This document shows positions 24,237-32,926 of a stretch of 64,000 bases of DNA, in pieces. Source of the DNA: Collinsella aerofaciens (GTDB lineage Bacteria; Actinomycetota; Coriobacteriia; Coriobacteriales; Coriobacteriaceae). Made by a program: the position numbers and the translations under genes. The stretch's first letter is position 1. Each line of letters opens with the position of its first letter. The stretch lies in assembly GCA_008671135.1 (NCBI GenBank), contig RQAP01000026.1, positions 1 to 64,000 on the forward strand, read 5' to 3'. Under the pieces are notes generated by a model. It had not been told where the DNA came from. It did not search any database and worked only from the letters and a program-made list of their open reading frames with translations.

Positions 24237-25427
24237 GTGCAATACCGTGTTGACCCCAAAAGTGGTAACCGAATATCCGCTTTGGGTCTGGGCTGCATGA
24301 GGTTTCCCGGTGCGCCGGGACACCCCGATGCGAAGACGGCCGATGCCATCATCTCCCGCGCGGTGGAGCAGGGGATTAACTACCTGGACACGGCCTATCT
24401 CTATCCCGGCAACGAGGCGTGCGTGGGTGCGTCGCTTGAGCGCCTGGGCTTGCGCGACCAGGTTTTGCTCGCAACCAAGCTGCCGCATGCTTCGTGCAAA
24501 TGCGCGGAGGATTTCGACCGGTTCTTCGACGAGCAACTGCGCCGCCTACGGACCGACCATATCGACTATTACCTCATGCATAACATTACCTCGCCCGCCC
24601 AGTGGGAACGTGTGGTGGCGTTGGGCATTGAGGACTGGATCGCGTGTCAAAAGGCGGCGGGGCGCATTCGCCAGATTGGTTTTTCGTACCACGGCAGCGC
24701 GGTGGATTTCCTGACGATGCTTGACGCATATGACTGGGATTTTTGCCAGATCCAGTACAATTACGCTGGAGAGCGATATCAGGCGGGAACAGCGGGGCTC
24801 ATGGCCGCCGCCGAGCGAGGCCTCGCGGTGTTTGTGATGGAGCCGCTGCTGGGCGGGCGTTTAGCGGGCAAGCTGCCGCCACGGGCCCGCGCTGTGCTCG
24901 ATAGTGCCCGTGACCCGCATTTGCTCACTCCTGCCGCCTGGGGTCTTTCGTGGGTGTGGAATCATCCTCAGGTGACGATGCTGCTTTCGGGTATGACCGA
25001 TACCGCGCAGGTGGATGAGAATTCGTCACTGGCAGACCTCGCGTTGCCGAATTCGATGACTGCCAACCAGCTCGACACGATCGCGCACGTGCTGGATGAG
25101 TTTGAAAAATCGAATCGCGTGCCCTGCACGGGATGCGGCTATTGCATGCCGTGCCCTAAAGGCATCAATATCCCTGGATGTTTTGCCGCCTACAACGCAA
25201 GCTATGCGCACAGCTGGTTTACGGGGCTGTCTCAATACTTTACGGCGAGCGCGGTGCGCACAAGCGAGCCCAAGTTGGTGAGCAATTGCGTCAAATGCGG
25301 CAAATGCGCGCGGCACTGCCCACAGCACATCGATATTCCCAAGTGTCTCGACGATGTGCGCCGACGTTTCCAGCCTGGTCCCGTGACGGCGGTGCTTAAG
25401 GCCTTCGGCAAAACACGCTCCTCATGA
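24237..25427 (+). CDS. Aldo-keto reductase with C-terminal 4Fe-4S ferredoxin domain
   Basis: A 396-residue protein combining an aldo/keto reductase barrel (LGLGCMRFPG...YLDTAYLYPGNE with the catalytic Asp/Tyr; TKLPH with the Lys; HIDYYLMHNI) and a C-terminal iron-sulfur region with CTGCGYCMPCPKGINIP and CVKCGKCARHCPQHIDIP, two 4Fe-4S motifs. This fusion class is common in anaerobes and probably couples aldehyde or ketone reduction to ferredoxin. I choose GTG 24237 after GAAGGGAGGGGCC; ATG 24219 is an alternative. Confidence 0.88.
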   Translation: MQYRVDPKSGNRISALGLGCMRFPGAPGHPDAKTADAIISRAVEQGINYLDTAYLYPGNEACVGASLERLGLRDQVLLATKLPHASCKCAEDFDRFFDEQLRRLRTDHIDYYLMHNITSPAQWERVVALGIEDWIACQKAAGRIRQIGFSYHGSAVDFLTMLDAYDWDFCQIQYNYAGERYQAGTAGLMAAAERGLAVFVMEPLLGGRLAGKLPPRARAVLDSARDPHLLTPAAWGLSWVWNHPQVTMLLSGMTDTAQVDENSSLADLALPNSMTANQLDTIAHVLDEFEKSNRVPCTGCGYCMPCPKGINIPGCFAAYNASYAHSWFTGLSQYFTASAVRTSEPKLVSNCVKCGKCARHCPQHIDIPKCLDDVRRRFQPGPVTAVLKAFGKTRSS

Positions 25428-25439
25428 CCCTTTTATATC

Positions 25440-25502
25440 TTGTGATGGAATAGTTCCTGTTTGCGGCAGAATAAGGCATCAACAGGAACTATTTCACCGC
25501 AA
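25440..25502 (+). repeat. Covarying hairpin repeat, copy A
   Basis: Arms 25440-25461 and 25481-25502 form a 22-bp stem (one mismatch, some G-U) around a 19-nt loop. The downstream gene's ribosome binding site follows the right arm within 10 nt. A second copy at 26607-26669 has the same length, loop size and flanks but a different stem core, with both arms changed in concert. Confidence 0.85.
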
Positions 25503-25518
25503 CTGATGGGAGGCTATC

Positions 25519-26538
25519 GTGGGTGACCGAGGTTTACGAAATGATTCGCGTGAGGTTCGTTGGGGCATTTTGGGCGCTGGGCACATTTCTCATCGATTTG
25601 CATCGTCGCTCAAGAAGGCCGACGGGGCACGGCTGGTGGCTGCGGCCGGCCGCACTCCTGCACATGTCGAGGAATTTTGCCGAGCGTTTTCGATCGATGC
25701 TGCGCATGGCCATGCCTCGGTCGACGATAACGGCAATGCGGCTTATGACGCGCTGATTGCCGACCCCGATGTCGACGCAATCTACTTGGCTCTTCCGCAT
25801 GGCATGCATACGCGTTGGGCCTGTCGCGCGCTGCGCGCCGGAAAGGCCGTGCTGTGCGAAAAGCCGGCCGTTTTGAGTGAGGAAGAGGCTCTCTCGATTG
25901 CCTCCACCTCTCGCGAGCGCGGCGTGCTGTTTATGGAGGCGATGAAGAATCGGTTTTGCCCGATGCGCACTCGCGTGAAGGACTTGCTTGCGTCGGGTGA
26001 GCTTGGCCGTATTGTCTCGATTGAAAGCGTGCAAAAGCTCGATTACGGCGAGCCTCCTTCGGGCTATCTGCTTGATCCGTTGCAGGGCGGCTGTCTATAT
26101 GACATGGGCTGCTATGCGGTCGGTTGGTTTGAGGATTTGCTCGCGGGCGCGTGCGAGGTTTCGTCCCGTGAAGTTCGCTGGCGTGACGTGTCAGGCGGCC
26201 GCGTCGATTGGGCCGATGAGATCCATATGAGCGTCGGCGGTATACCCATTCATATGGTGTGCGATGGCAAGGCAGCATATGAAAGCCGCTTAACGATTGC
26301 CTGTGAGCGGGGCTCGTTGGAAATCGAGCGTCTCCATCGCCCCGAGCTCGCCCATGTGAAGTATTCCGACGGTCGAGTACTCGAAATCGATGCACCATTT
26401 GAAGTCGATGATTTTTACGGTGAGGCGTCGCATGCGACGCAGCTCATTCAGGCGGGGAAACTCGAAAGCCCCATCATGTCCCTAGCCGCCACACAGCGCT
26501 GTGCGCACATCATCGATGCGATTCGCTTGAAACTTTAG
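25519..26538 (+). CDS. Gfo/Idh/MocA-family oxidoreductase
   Basis: A 339-residue NAD(P)-dependent dehydrogenase with VRWGILGAGHISHRFASSL (Rossmann), DVDAIYLALPHGMHTRWA and the EKP signature AVLCEKPAVLSEEEA. FMEAMKNRF and GCLYDMGCYAVGWFEDLL fit the trans-dihydrodiol dehydrogenase-like branch. GTG 25519 follows GATGGGAGG. The substrate is unknown. It lies between the two copies of the hairpin repeat. Confidence 0.87.
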   Translation: MGDRGLRNDSREVRWGILGAGHISHRFASSLKKADGARLVAAAGRTPAHVEEFCRAFSIDAAHGHASVDDNGNAAYDALIADPDVDAIYLALPHGMHTRWACRALRAGKAVLCEKPAVLSEEEALSIASTSRERGVLFMEAMKNRFCPMRTRVKDLLASGELGRIVSIESVQKLDYGEPPSGYLLDPLQGGCLYDMGCYAVGWFEDLLAGACEVSSREVRWRDVSGGRVDWADEIHMSVGGIPIHMVCDGKAAYESRLTIACERGSLEIERLHRPELAHVKYSDGRVLEIDAPFEVDDFYGEASHATQLIQAGKLESPIMSLAATQRCAHIIDAIRLKL

Positions 26539-26606
26539 GGCGTGGGGGCATGGCGCCAGCGCTTGGAATGCCTGGAGGCCTTTGCTCCTGATGCCCCTTT
26601 TATAAC

Positions 26607-26669
26607 TTGCGGTGGAATACGGTCTGTTTGCGCCAAAATAAGGCACCAATAGACCGTATTTTTCCGCAA
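26607..26669 (+). repeat. Covarying hairpin repeat, copy B
   Basis: Arms 26607-26628 and 26648-26669 form a 21-of-22 bp stem with a 19-nt loop. The flanks CCCTTTTATAAC...CCGCAACTGATG match copy A, while the stem core differs in a base-paired way (AGTTCCTG versus ACGGTCTG). It precedes nfo. Confidence 0.85.
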
Positions 26670-26690
26670 CTGATGAGGAGGGAGCTGGAG

Positions 26691-27557
26691 ATGCTGACGA
26701 TCGGGTGTCATCTTTCGACGACGAAGGGCTATCGGGCAATGGGGGAGACGGCGTTGTCCATTGGCGCCAATACCTTTGCGTTCTTTACGCGCAACCCGCG
26801 CGGTGGCAAGGCAAAAGAACTTGACATGGATGACGTGGCGGCTCTGCGCGAGCTTATGTCGCAAAACGACTTTGGACCGCTGGTGGCGCATGCCCCGTAT
26901 ACCTACAACCCCTGTTCTGCCAAAGAGCGGGCGCGCGAGTTCGCCTTGGAGGCTATGGCAGAGGACCTGCGGCGCATGGAGGCGCTGCCCGGCAACTACT
27001 ACAACTTCCATCCCGGTGCGCATGTGGGGCAGGGCTCCGACGCCGGCATTCAGATGATTGTCGACACCCTGTGCCAGGTGATGTTTGAGGGCCAGCAGAC
27101 GACAGTGCTGCTCGAGACCATGGCCGGCAAGGGTACCGAGGTGGGCCGCAGCTTTGAGGAACTGGCGCTCATCATTGAGGGTGTTGCCGGCAAACGCCCC
27201 GAGCTGTCGTCCAAGCTGGGCGTTTGCCTAGACACTTGTCATGTGAGCGATGCCGGCTACGACATCATCCATGATCTGGACGGCGTACTCGACGAGTTCG
27301 ACCGCGTGGTGGGTATCGATCGCTTGCATGCCGTACACATCAACGATTCGAAGAACCCTTGTGGCGCCCATAAAGATCGTCACGAGTGCATCGGCAAGGG
27401 ATACCTTGGCAGCGAGGAATTTGGTGGCGGTATGCAGGTTATGCAGAATATTGTATCGAATGGCCACTTGCGTTCGCTGCCGTTTATTTTGGAGACTCCG
27501 AACGAACTTGCAGGTTATGCAACTGAAATTAGACTATTAAGGTCATTGCAGCAGTAA
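26691..27557 (+). CDS. nfo: Endonuclease IV (apurinic/apyrimidinic endonuclease)
   Basis: A 288-residue AP endonuclease for base-excision repair. It starts MLTIGCHLSTTKGYRAMGETA and carries the zinc-site blocks NYYNFHPGAHVGQG, TTVLLETMAGKGTEVG, LGVCLDTCHVSDAGYD, LHAVHINDSKNPCGAHKDRHECIGKG and LPFILETPN. ATG 26691 follows GAGGAGGGAG; the longer frame from 26607 would translate the hairpin repeat. Confidence 0.95.
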   Translation: MLTIGCHLSTTKGYRAMGETALSIGANTFAFFTRNPRGGKAKELDMDDVAALRELMSQNDFGPLVAHAPYTYNPCSAKERAREFALEAMAEDLRRMEALPGNYYNFHPGAHVGQGSDAGIQMIVDTLCQVMFEGQQTTVLLETMAGKGTEVGRSFEELALIIEGVAGKRPELSSKLGVCLDTCHVSDAGYDIIHDLDGVLDEFDRVVGIDRLHAVHINDSKNPCGAHKDRHECIGKGYLGSEEFGGGMQVMQNIVSNGHLRSLPFILETPNELAGYATEIRLLRSLQQ

Positions 27558-27618
27558 TGACTGTCACAAAGTAGAGTATTCCATTCACGTTATGGGTTTG
27601 TTTCAATCAGTTTTCTCA

Positions 27619-27647
27619 TTGCAGATTCGTAATTCCGGGTGCATAAT
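27619..27647 (+). promoter_or_regulatory. Promoter of amino-acid ABC transporter operon
   Basis: TTGCAG (27619-27624) and CATAAT (27642-27647) are 17 bp apart, about 60 bp before the start of the binding-protein gene. Confidence 0.6.
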
Positions 27648-27704
27648 AGCCAACAGTTTTTGCAGACCTCTGAATCAAACGAGGTCACCGGAAGGAGACT
27701 GATT

Positions 27705-28565
27705 ATGAAGCTGAAGAAGCTTGGCGCATTTGCCGCCACGGGCGCTATGGCGCTCGCCCTCGCTCTGACGGGCTGCGGCTCGTCTAACGCCACCTCTGGT
27801 TCTGATGCCGGTTCCAGCAGCTCTGACGACGCTAAGGTCGAGAAGGTCGACGGCTCCAAGGAGTACGCGCTCGTCAAGGACGGTACGCTGACCGTCGGCA
27901 CCTCTGCCGAGTACGCTCCGTTTGAGTACAAGGATGACAACGGCGATTATCAGGGCTTTGACCTTGAGCTCATCAAGGCTATCGGCGACAAGCTGGGCCT
28001 GGATGTCGAGTATGTCAACAATGACTTTGACACGCTGGTTCCGGGTGTCGCTTCGGGCGCCAAGTATGACGTCTCCATCGCGGCTATCACCGACACGCCC
28101 GAGCGTGAGAAGGAAGTCACTTTCTCTGATTCCTACTACATGGACGATCAGGCTATCGTGACCAAGGTCGATAACACCGACATCACGGCCGACAACTACA
28201 GCGAGAAGCTCAACAACGCCGATGCTACCATCATCGTCCAGTCTGGCTCGACCGCCGAGTCCTTTGCCCAGGAGAACTTCCCCAAGGCCAAGATTGTCCC
28301 CTACAAGGACGCCACCGAGTGCTTCAGCGCCCTGCAGTCCGATAAGGGCGACGCCGTAGTCACCAACCGCTCTGTTGCCAGCCAGCTGACCGCCGAGCAG
28401 TTCAACACCTGCCAGACCATTAAGCAGATTAGCACCGGCGAGGAGTACGCCATCGCCATCAACCAGGGCAACACCAAGCTCAAGGACGACATCAACCAGG
28501 CCATCAAGGACCTGACCGACGACGGTACCGTTGACGCCCTCATGGCTAAGTACAACATCAAGTAA
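27705..28565 (+). CDS. Polar amino-acid ABC transporter substrate-binding lipoprotein
   Basis: A 286-residue extracytoplasmic binding protein. The lipoprotein signal ends LALALTGCGSS, giving a lipidated Cys at position 22. A Ser/Asp-rich linker precedes the family 3 solute-binding domain (TLTVGTSAEYAPFEYKDDNGDYQGFDLELIKAIG). The wording resembles binding proteins for glutamine, arginine or cystine; the ligand is not certain. ATG 27705 follows GAAGGAG. It leads an operon with permease and ATPase genes. Confidence 0.93.
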   Translation: MKLKKLGAFAATGAMALALALTGCGSSNATSGSDAGSSSSDDAKVEKVDGSKEYALVKDGTLTVGTSAEYAPFEYKDDNGDYQGFDLELIKAIGDKLGLDVEYVNNDFDTLVPGVASGAKYDVSIAAITDTPEREKEVTFSDSYYMDDQAIVTKVDNTDITADNYSEKLNNADATIIVQSGSTAESFAQENFPKAKIVPYKDATECFSALQSDKGDAVVTNRSVASQLTAEQFNTCQTIKQISTGEEYAIAINQGNTKLKDDINQAIKDLTDDGTVDALMAKYNIK

Positions 28566-28587
28566 AATAACTACTTGATTGCGCGCG

Positions 28588-28620
28588 GGCCCTTTCCGTT
28601 TTGACGGAGAGGGCCTTTGC
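28588..28620 (+). terminator. Partial terminator between binding protein and permease genes
   Basis: 28588-28599 pairs with 28604-28615 (12 bp, one G-U) with a 4-nt loop, followed by TTTGCGTTTC. Such a leaky terminator would raise binding-protein output over the membrane components. Confidence 0.7.
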
Positions 28621-28681
28621 GTTTCTTGAAAGGGCGTCGTCCCGTCCCGTTATATCGGCAACTTATACGTTAGGAGCCACC

Positions 28682-30043
28682 TTGTCTCGATTGAACCAAG
28701 GAGCTATGGGCCAGAGCTATCCACTGCCCTCGATGCTCCAAAAGCTGGCCTGTGCCCTGGCTGTGGCGCTCGCCCTGGTATGCGCGGGGGCCTGCGTGCC
28801 CTCGACTGCTCAGGCGCTTGAGACCGCAAAGATCACCGCCCGCCCCAATACCGGTTCGGGTAGCGACGTGGTCGGTGGCACCGAGACCCGTATCACCTGG
28901 GAGGTCCAGGCCGACGCCGACGAGGAACTGAGCGGTCTTTCGCTGACGTTTGCCGATGGCACGACCTTTGGTGCGGACGACACGCGTCTGACGATGCTCT
29001 CGGGCGATGACCTTATGGACCGTACACCCATGAAGCCTACGTGCAAGGTCGACGGCCAGACGCTCAAGATCGATTTTGGCGAGACGGCGCCCGCCGGCGG
29101 CTATTTCCGCGTCGAGGTCTACGGCGTGACCTTCCCCGTCGAGGGCGGCGACGAGGCCTTTAGCGGCGCCTACACTTTGGCCGATGGTTCGACCAAGAAG
29201 ATCTCCAAGATTCCGTCGGTGGAGATCAAGGGCGTGACGGCATTCGATAACTTCCTGGCCGACCTTAAGGGGCAGCCGTGGGTCAAGGCATGGAATTCCA
29301 ACATGTTCCTTCGCCTGTTCCTGAACCCGGTCATTTTGGTCCAGAGCCTGCCGATCGTCTTCAAAGGCTTCCTCATGTCGCTCTCGATCGTGCTCGTGGC
29401 GTTTCCGCTGGCAATTCCCTTTGGCTTTGCCTTGTCGCTCATGCGCATCTCCAAGTCGCGCATCCTGCGTTGCCTTGCCGGCATCTATGTGAATATCATC
29501 CGTGGTACGCCGGCGTTCCTGCAGATCTACATCGCGTTTTTTGGCCTGCCGCTGGCCGGCGTCAAGGTGGACGACTATGTGCTGGGCGTCATCGTCATGG
29601 CCATGAACTCGTCCGCCTACCTGTGCGAGATCTTCCGCGCCGGTATTCAGTCGATCCCCAAGGGCCAGAACGAGGCCGCGCGCTCGCTGGGCATGAACGC
29701 CTTCCAAACACTGCTCTACGTTATGATTCCGCAGACGTTCCGCAATGTTTTGCCTACGTTGACCAGTGAGTTCATCCTGCTTTACAAGGATACGTCGCTG
29801 CTTGCGGCCGTGGGCGTGGTCGAGATCGTCATGAACGCCCGCACCATCGTGGCCACGACGGGGTCCATCACGCCGTATGTGGTTGCCGCCCTGTTCTACC
29901 TAGTCATCACCTTGCCGCTTGCTCGCTTGGTGAGCGGTCTTGAGGCGAGGCTTTTGGGTACGGCCGAAACCAAGAAGAAGCATCCCGCCAAGAGCGCCGG
30001 ACAGGTCGTCGCGGCGCCCGCCGATCACATCGCCGGTCTGTAA
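28682..30043 (+). CDS. Amino-acid ABC permease with N-terminal extracytoplasmic domain
   Basis: A 453-residue protein. It starts with a signal-like hydrophobic segment (about 15-40; LACALAVALALVCAGACV), then a roughly 150-residue beta-rich domain (ETAKITARPNTGSGSDVVGG...), then a HisM/GlnP-type permease. The cytoplasmic EAA loop reads EAARSLGMNAFQTLLYVMIPQTFRNVLP. The extra domain is shorter than a solute-binding domain and not recognised. The operon already has its own binding protein. I choose TTG 28682 after TAGGAGCCACC; ATG 28706 is an alternative. Confidence 0.85.
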   Translation: MSRLNQGAMGQSYPLPSMLQKLACALAVALALVCAGACVPSTAQALETAKITARPNTGSGSDVVGGTETRITWEVQADADEELSGLSLTFADGTTFGADDTRLTMLSGDDLMDRTPMKPTCKVDGQTLKIDFGETAPAGGYFRVEVYGVTFPVEGGDEAFSGAYTLADGSTKKISKIPSVEIKGVTAFDNFLADLKGQPWVKAWNSNMFLRLFLNPVILVQSLPIVFKGFLMSLSIVLVAFPLAIPFGFALSLMRISKSRILRCLAGIYVNIIRGTPAFLQIYIAFFGLPLAGVKVDDYVLGVIVMAMNSSAYLCEIFRAGIQSIPKGQNEAARSLGMNAFQTLLYVMIPQTFRNVLPTLTSEFILLYKDTSLLAAVGVVEIVMNARTIVATTGSITPYVVAALFYLVITLPLARLVSGLEARLLGTAETKKKHPAKSAGQVVAAPADHIAGL

Positions 30044-30055
30044 GGAGGTCCTATC

Positions 30056-30808
30056 ATGAGCGAAACCAATAACTCGAACGAGGTCGTCGTCAGCATCAAG
30101 AACCTCCAGAAGGCCTTTGGCGATAACGTGGTCCTGCGCGATATCGATTTGGATGTGCACAAGGGCGAGGTCGTCGTAGTCCTAGGTCCTTCGGGCTCGG
30201 GCAAGTCGACGATGCTTCGTTGCATCAATCGTCTGGAGCATCCCACGAGCGGCTCGATTGTCGTTGAGGGCGTGGACGTGTGCGCCAAGGGCGTCGACCT
30301 TAACAAGGTACGTACGCATCTGGGTATGGTGTTCCAGCAGTTCAATTTGTTCCCGCACCTGTCAGTCAAAAAGAATGTCATGCTCGCGCAGCAAAAGGTA
30401 CTCAAGCGCAGCAAGGAAGAAGCCGAGAAGATTGCCGTCGAGGAGCTGACCAAGGTCGGTCTTGCCGAGCGTATCGACTTTATGCCGAGCCAGCTCTCGG
30501 GTGGCCAGCAGCAGCGCGTTGCCATCGCCCGTGCCCTGTCGATGAACCCTCACGTCATGCTCTTTGACGAGGCCACGTCGGCGCTCGACCCCGAGCTGGT
30601 TCGCGACGTTTTGGGTGTCATGCGCGACCTGGCACGCGACGGCATGACCATGATCGTCGTGACGCACGAGATGGGCTTTGCCCGCGACGTCGCCGACCGC
30701 GTCGTCTTTATGGACGGCGGCGTCATTGTGGAAGAGGGTACGCCGAGCGAGGTCTTCGACCACCCCAAGAGCGAGCGCACCAAGGCGTTCTTGGGCAATA
30801 TCTCGTAG
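30056..30808 (+). CDS. Amino-acid ABC transporter ATPase
   Basis: A 250-residue GlnQ-type ATPase. Walker A is GPSGSGKST, the signature is LSGGQQQR, Walker B is VMLFDEATSALDPE and the switch His is VVTHEMGFA. It energises uptake through the permease encoded 12 nt upstream. ATG 30056 follows AAGGAGGTCCTATC. Confidence 0.95.
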   Translation: MSETNNSNEVVVSIKNLQKAFGDNVVLRDIDLDVHKGEVVVVLGPSGSGKSTMLRCINRLEHPTSGSIVVEGVDVCAKGVDLNKVRTHLGMVFQQFNLFPHLSVKKNVMLAQQKVLKRSKEEAEKIAVEELTKVGLAERIDFMPSQLSGGQQQRVAIARALSMNPHVMLFDEATSALDPELVRDVLGVMRDLARDGMTMIVVTHEMGFARDVADRVVFMDGGVIVEEGTPSEVFDHPKSERTKAFLGNIS

Positions 30809-30831
30809 CCGGTTGATGTAACTGCCGTTAT

Positions 30832-30873
30832 AAAAGAGCGGGGGCTGGACTTGAATCCAGCCCCCGCTCTTTT
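30832..30873. terminator. Bidirectional terminator between ABC operon and flavodoxin gene
   Basis: 30832-30849 pairs perfectly with 30856-30873 (18 bp, 6-nt loop). A-runs and T-runs at the two ends make it usable from both strands. Confidence 0.92.
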
Positions 30874-30925
30874 GTAGGGATAAGGATACGCTTTGATGCA
30901 GACTCTTTTGGAGGTCCTGGGTTCG

Positions 30926-31345
30926 TTACGCGAGCTCGGCTCCGAGGGCCTTGCAAGCGGTCTCGCCCTCATCGTCGGGCGCATCGTAGCAAATGACGGA
31001 ATCGACGACATTGACGCCCGCCTCGTCGGCATCGGCCTTCCAGTTGTCCATCCACTCGCCTTCGGCCCACGAATAAGAGCCAAAGAGGACGACCTTCTTA
31101 TCGCCGAGGGTCTCCTTGACCTCGTCCCACATAGGCTGGAACTCGTCATACTCAAGCTCCTCGGAACCCATGGCGGGGCAGCCGAAGGCAATGGCGTCAT
31201 AGTTGGCGGCCTTGTCTGCGGAGAAGTCGGCGCAGGAGATGACCTCTGCCTCGGCGCCGGCACCGGTTGCACCCTCGGCAACGAAGTTTGCCATGGCCTC
31301 GGTGTTGCCTGTACCGCTCCAGTAGACGACGGCGATCTTGCTCAT
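30926..31345 (-). CDS. Flavodoxin
   Basis: A 139-residue FMN electron carrier. The phosphate-binding loop is YWSGTGNTEAMA; AFGCPAMGSEELEYDEFQP and FGSYSWAEGEWMDNW are the two isoalloxazine loops. It substitutes for ferredoxin when iron is short. ATG 31345 follows GAAAGGAAAACAT. The upstream DUF3793 gene is on the same strand 46 nt away and is probably cotranscribed. Confidence 0.94.
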   Translation of the reverse strand: MSKIAVVYWSGTGNTEAMANFVAEGATGAGAEAEVISCADFSADKAANYDAIAFGCPAMGSEELEYDEFQPMWDEVKETLGDKKVVLFGSYSWAEGEWMDNWKADADEAGVNVVDSVICYDAPDDEGETACKALGAELA

Positions 31346-31391
31346 ATGTTTTCCTTTCGGTTGTGCGGCGTGCGGCCGCGTCTTGTATGCT

Positions 31392-32096
31392 CTATCGGGT
31401 TGCCTGGACAAGTTGTTCCAGGGTGCAGCCCTGTTGATAGATGTAGGTAAGGTATTGCGTGCATGCGCGATAGGAATCGAAGGTCGTGAGCGCCTGCTCA
31501 ACGTTTGTGTATACCTTCCATGCGCCAAAGACCTTATAGTTTTCGCCGTGCTGGACGATAAACTGATGGACATCTTCGTAGGGATAGCCCAAAAAATAGC
31601 CAATTTCGTGGGGGAACTCGCATATGCACCCCGTATCGCAGTGCCTATTTCGCGCGAGTGCGCAGACGCTGCCGTCATAGGCGCTTTCTGCGGCATTGCT
31701 GCTTGCCAGCGTGATGCGCGCGGCGAGATGCACCAGGGATGCGGGCAGGTTGTGGACATCGTAACCTTCGGCGGCTAGCGCCGTCGTGGCACGGGGGTCG
31801 GAGAGGTATCGCATGAGGTCCGCAGGGCGATACACATAGATGAGCGCTCCGCAGGGGCGCCAGACCAAAACGCTCATATGGATTCCGAGTGGCTGGAGCT
31901 CGCGGTTGCATTGGGCTATGACGGCGAGCAGGCGAGAGCGTCGCTCTTCGATATGGGCGGCGCCGGGTTTTCCGTTTTGGTTGGCGTAGACGCCGGGATA
32001 GGTAAAGAGCGAAGCCGGCTTGATACCTGCGAGCGTAGGGGAGCAGTTGCGCACGACAGCCGTTTGGTATGTTGGGATGTCAATGGTTCGAGTCAC
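31392..32096 (-). CDS. DUF3793 family protein
   Basis: A 234-residue cytoplasmic protein. The signature FPHEIGYFLGYPYEDVHQFI followed by FGAWKVYTN is diagnostic of DUF3793, a family found beside flavodoxins and iron-transport genes in anaerobes; its function is unknown. Cys in RNRHCDTGCICEFPHE could hold a metal or cluster. GTG 32096 follows GAAAGGAGCATC. Confidence 0.85.
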   Translation of the reverse strand: MTRTIDIPTYQTAVVRNCSPTLAGIKPASLFTYPGVYANQNGKPGAAHIEERRSRLLAVIAQCNRELQPLGIHMSVLVWRPCGALIYVYRPADLMRYLSDPRATTALAAEGYDVHNLPASLVHLAARITLASSNAAESAYDGSVCALARNRHCDTGCICEFPHEIGYFLGYPYEDVHQFIVQHGENYKVFGAWKVYTNVEQALTTFDSYRACTQYLTYIYQQGCTLEQLVQATR

Positions 32097-32228
32097 GATG
32101 CTCCTTTCGGGTCCTCAGTTGTTAGCCTAGGAAAACTTATACACGAAAGTAAGCCATGGTCAACAAAAAAGTTTGAAGAGGGAAACTAATTGACCGAACG
32201 GACACGATTTTGGGTTAAGATGGGGACA

Positions 32229-32240
32229 CCCCATGGGGGT
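32229..32240 (+). promoter_or_regulatory. G/C-tract dyad before metal-binding protein gene
   Basis: ACACCCCATGGGGGTATC around 32226-32243 contains a perfect CCCCATGGGG core flanked by AC and TAT. It resembles the G-tract operators of CsoR/RcnR-type copper and nickel sensors. The nearby gene encodes an HMA metal-binding domain, which makes a metalloregulator site plausible. A TTGACC box lies at 32190. Confidence 0.35.
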
Positions 32241-32271
32241 ATCTAGATAGTGCTACTTGAAAGGGGAACGC

Positions 32272-32655
32272 ATGAGCGACTTGCTCAACCCTGCGAATCT
32301 CATCGTGTTGGCCGTCATTGCCGTCGGCATGTTTTTTGGACTGCGTCGCATTGTCGCTTCGACACACGGAAAGAGCTGCTGCAGCGATGGCACGAGCGGT
32401 AAGAAGGCCAAGAAGGTAGTGGTTGCGGATACCGATCCGTCCCACTACCCCTATAGCGATGAGCTGCTCATCGGCGGCATGAGCTGTGACGGCTGCGCTC
32501 AGAACGTAGCCAATGCCCTCAATGCGCTGGATGGCGTGTGGGCAACGGTGACGTATGCGGACCACACGGCACGCGTACGCTCGAAGCGCCCGGTTGATCG
32601 CGACACACTCGAGACGGCGGTGAGGGGTGCGGGCTATTACGTTATGAAAATGTAG
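32272..32655 (+). CDS. Membrane-anchored Cys-rich plus HMA metal-binding protein
   Basis: A 127-residue protein. An N-terminal membrane segment (about 7-25; NLIVLAVIAVGMFFGLRRIV) is followed by GKSCCSDG, like FeoB-associated Cys-rich membrane proteins. The C-terminal part is a heavy-metal-associated domain with the motif GGMSCDGCAQNV (C-x2-C). Copper or another soft metal is the likely ligand. ATG 32272 follows GAAAGGGGAACGC. It could deliver metal at the inner face of the membrane. Confidence 0.8.
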   Translation: MSDLLNPANLIVLAVIAVGMFFGLRRIVASTHGKSCCSDGTSGKKAKKVVVADTDPSHYPYSDELLIGGMSCDGCAQNVANALNALDGVWATVTYADHTARVRSKRPVDRDTLETAVRGAGYYVMKM

Positions 32656-32926
32656 GCGTTGCCCTCTCCGGTGGGTACCAGCCTCCTGCCCATTGTGACT
32701 ATCGGCATCCAAAAATTTGCGCAAAAATAACCTTTAGATGCGGCAAAAGTGGAGTTTGGTGACGGTTTGCGCGGAATTCGCTACCAATCGAGCATCTATG
32801 AACCCGCCAAAAAATTACAGGTGTATATTTATACACTGATTATTGCTGTGCTCAGATTGCAATTAACCGTGGACAGAAATGAAGAATGCTAAAACTGGGC
32901 TTTAGGACAGGGGAGGCTATAACCTT

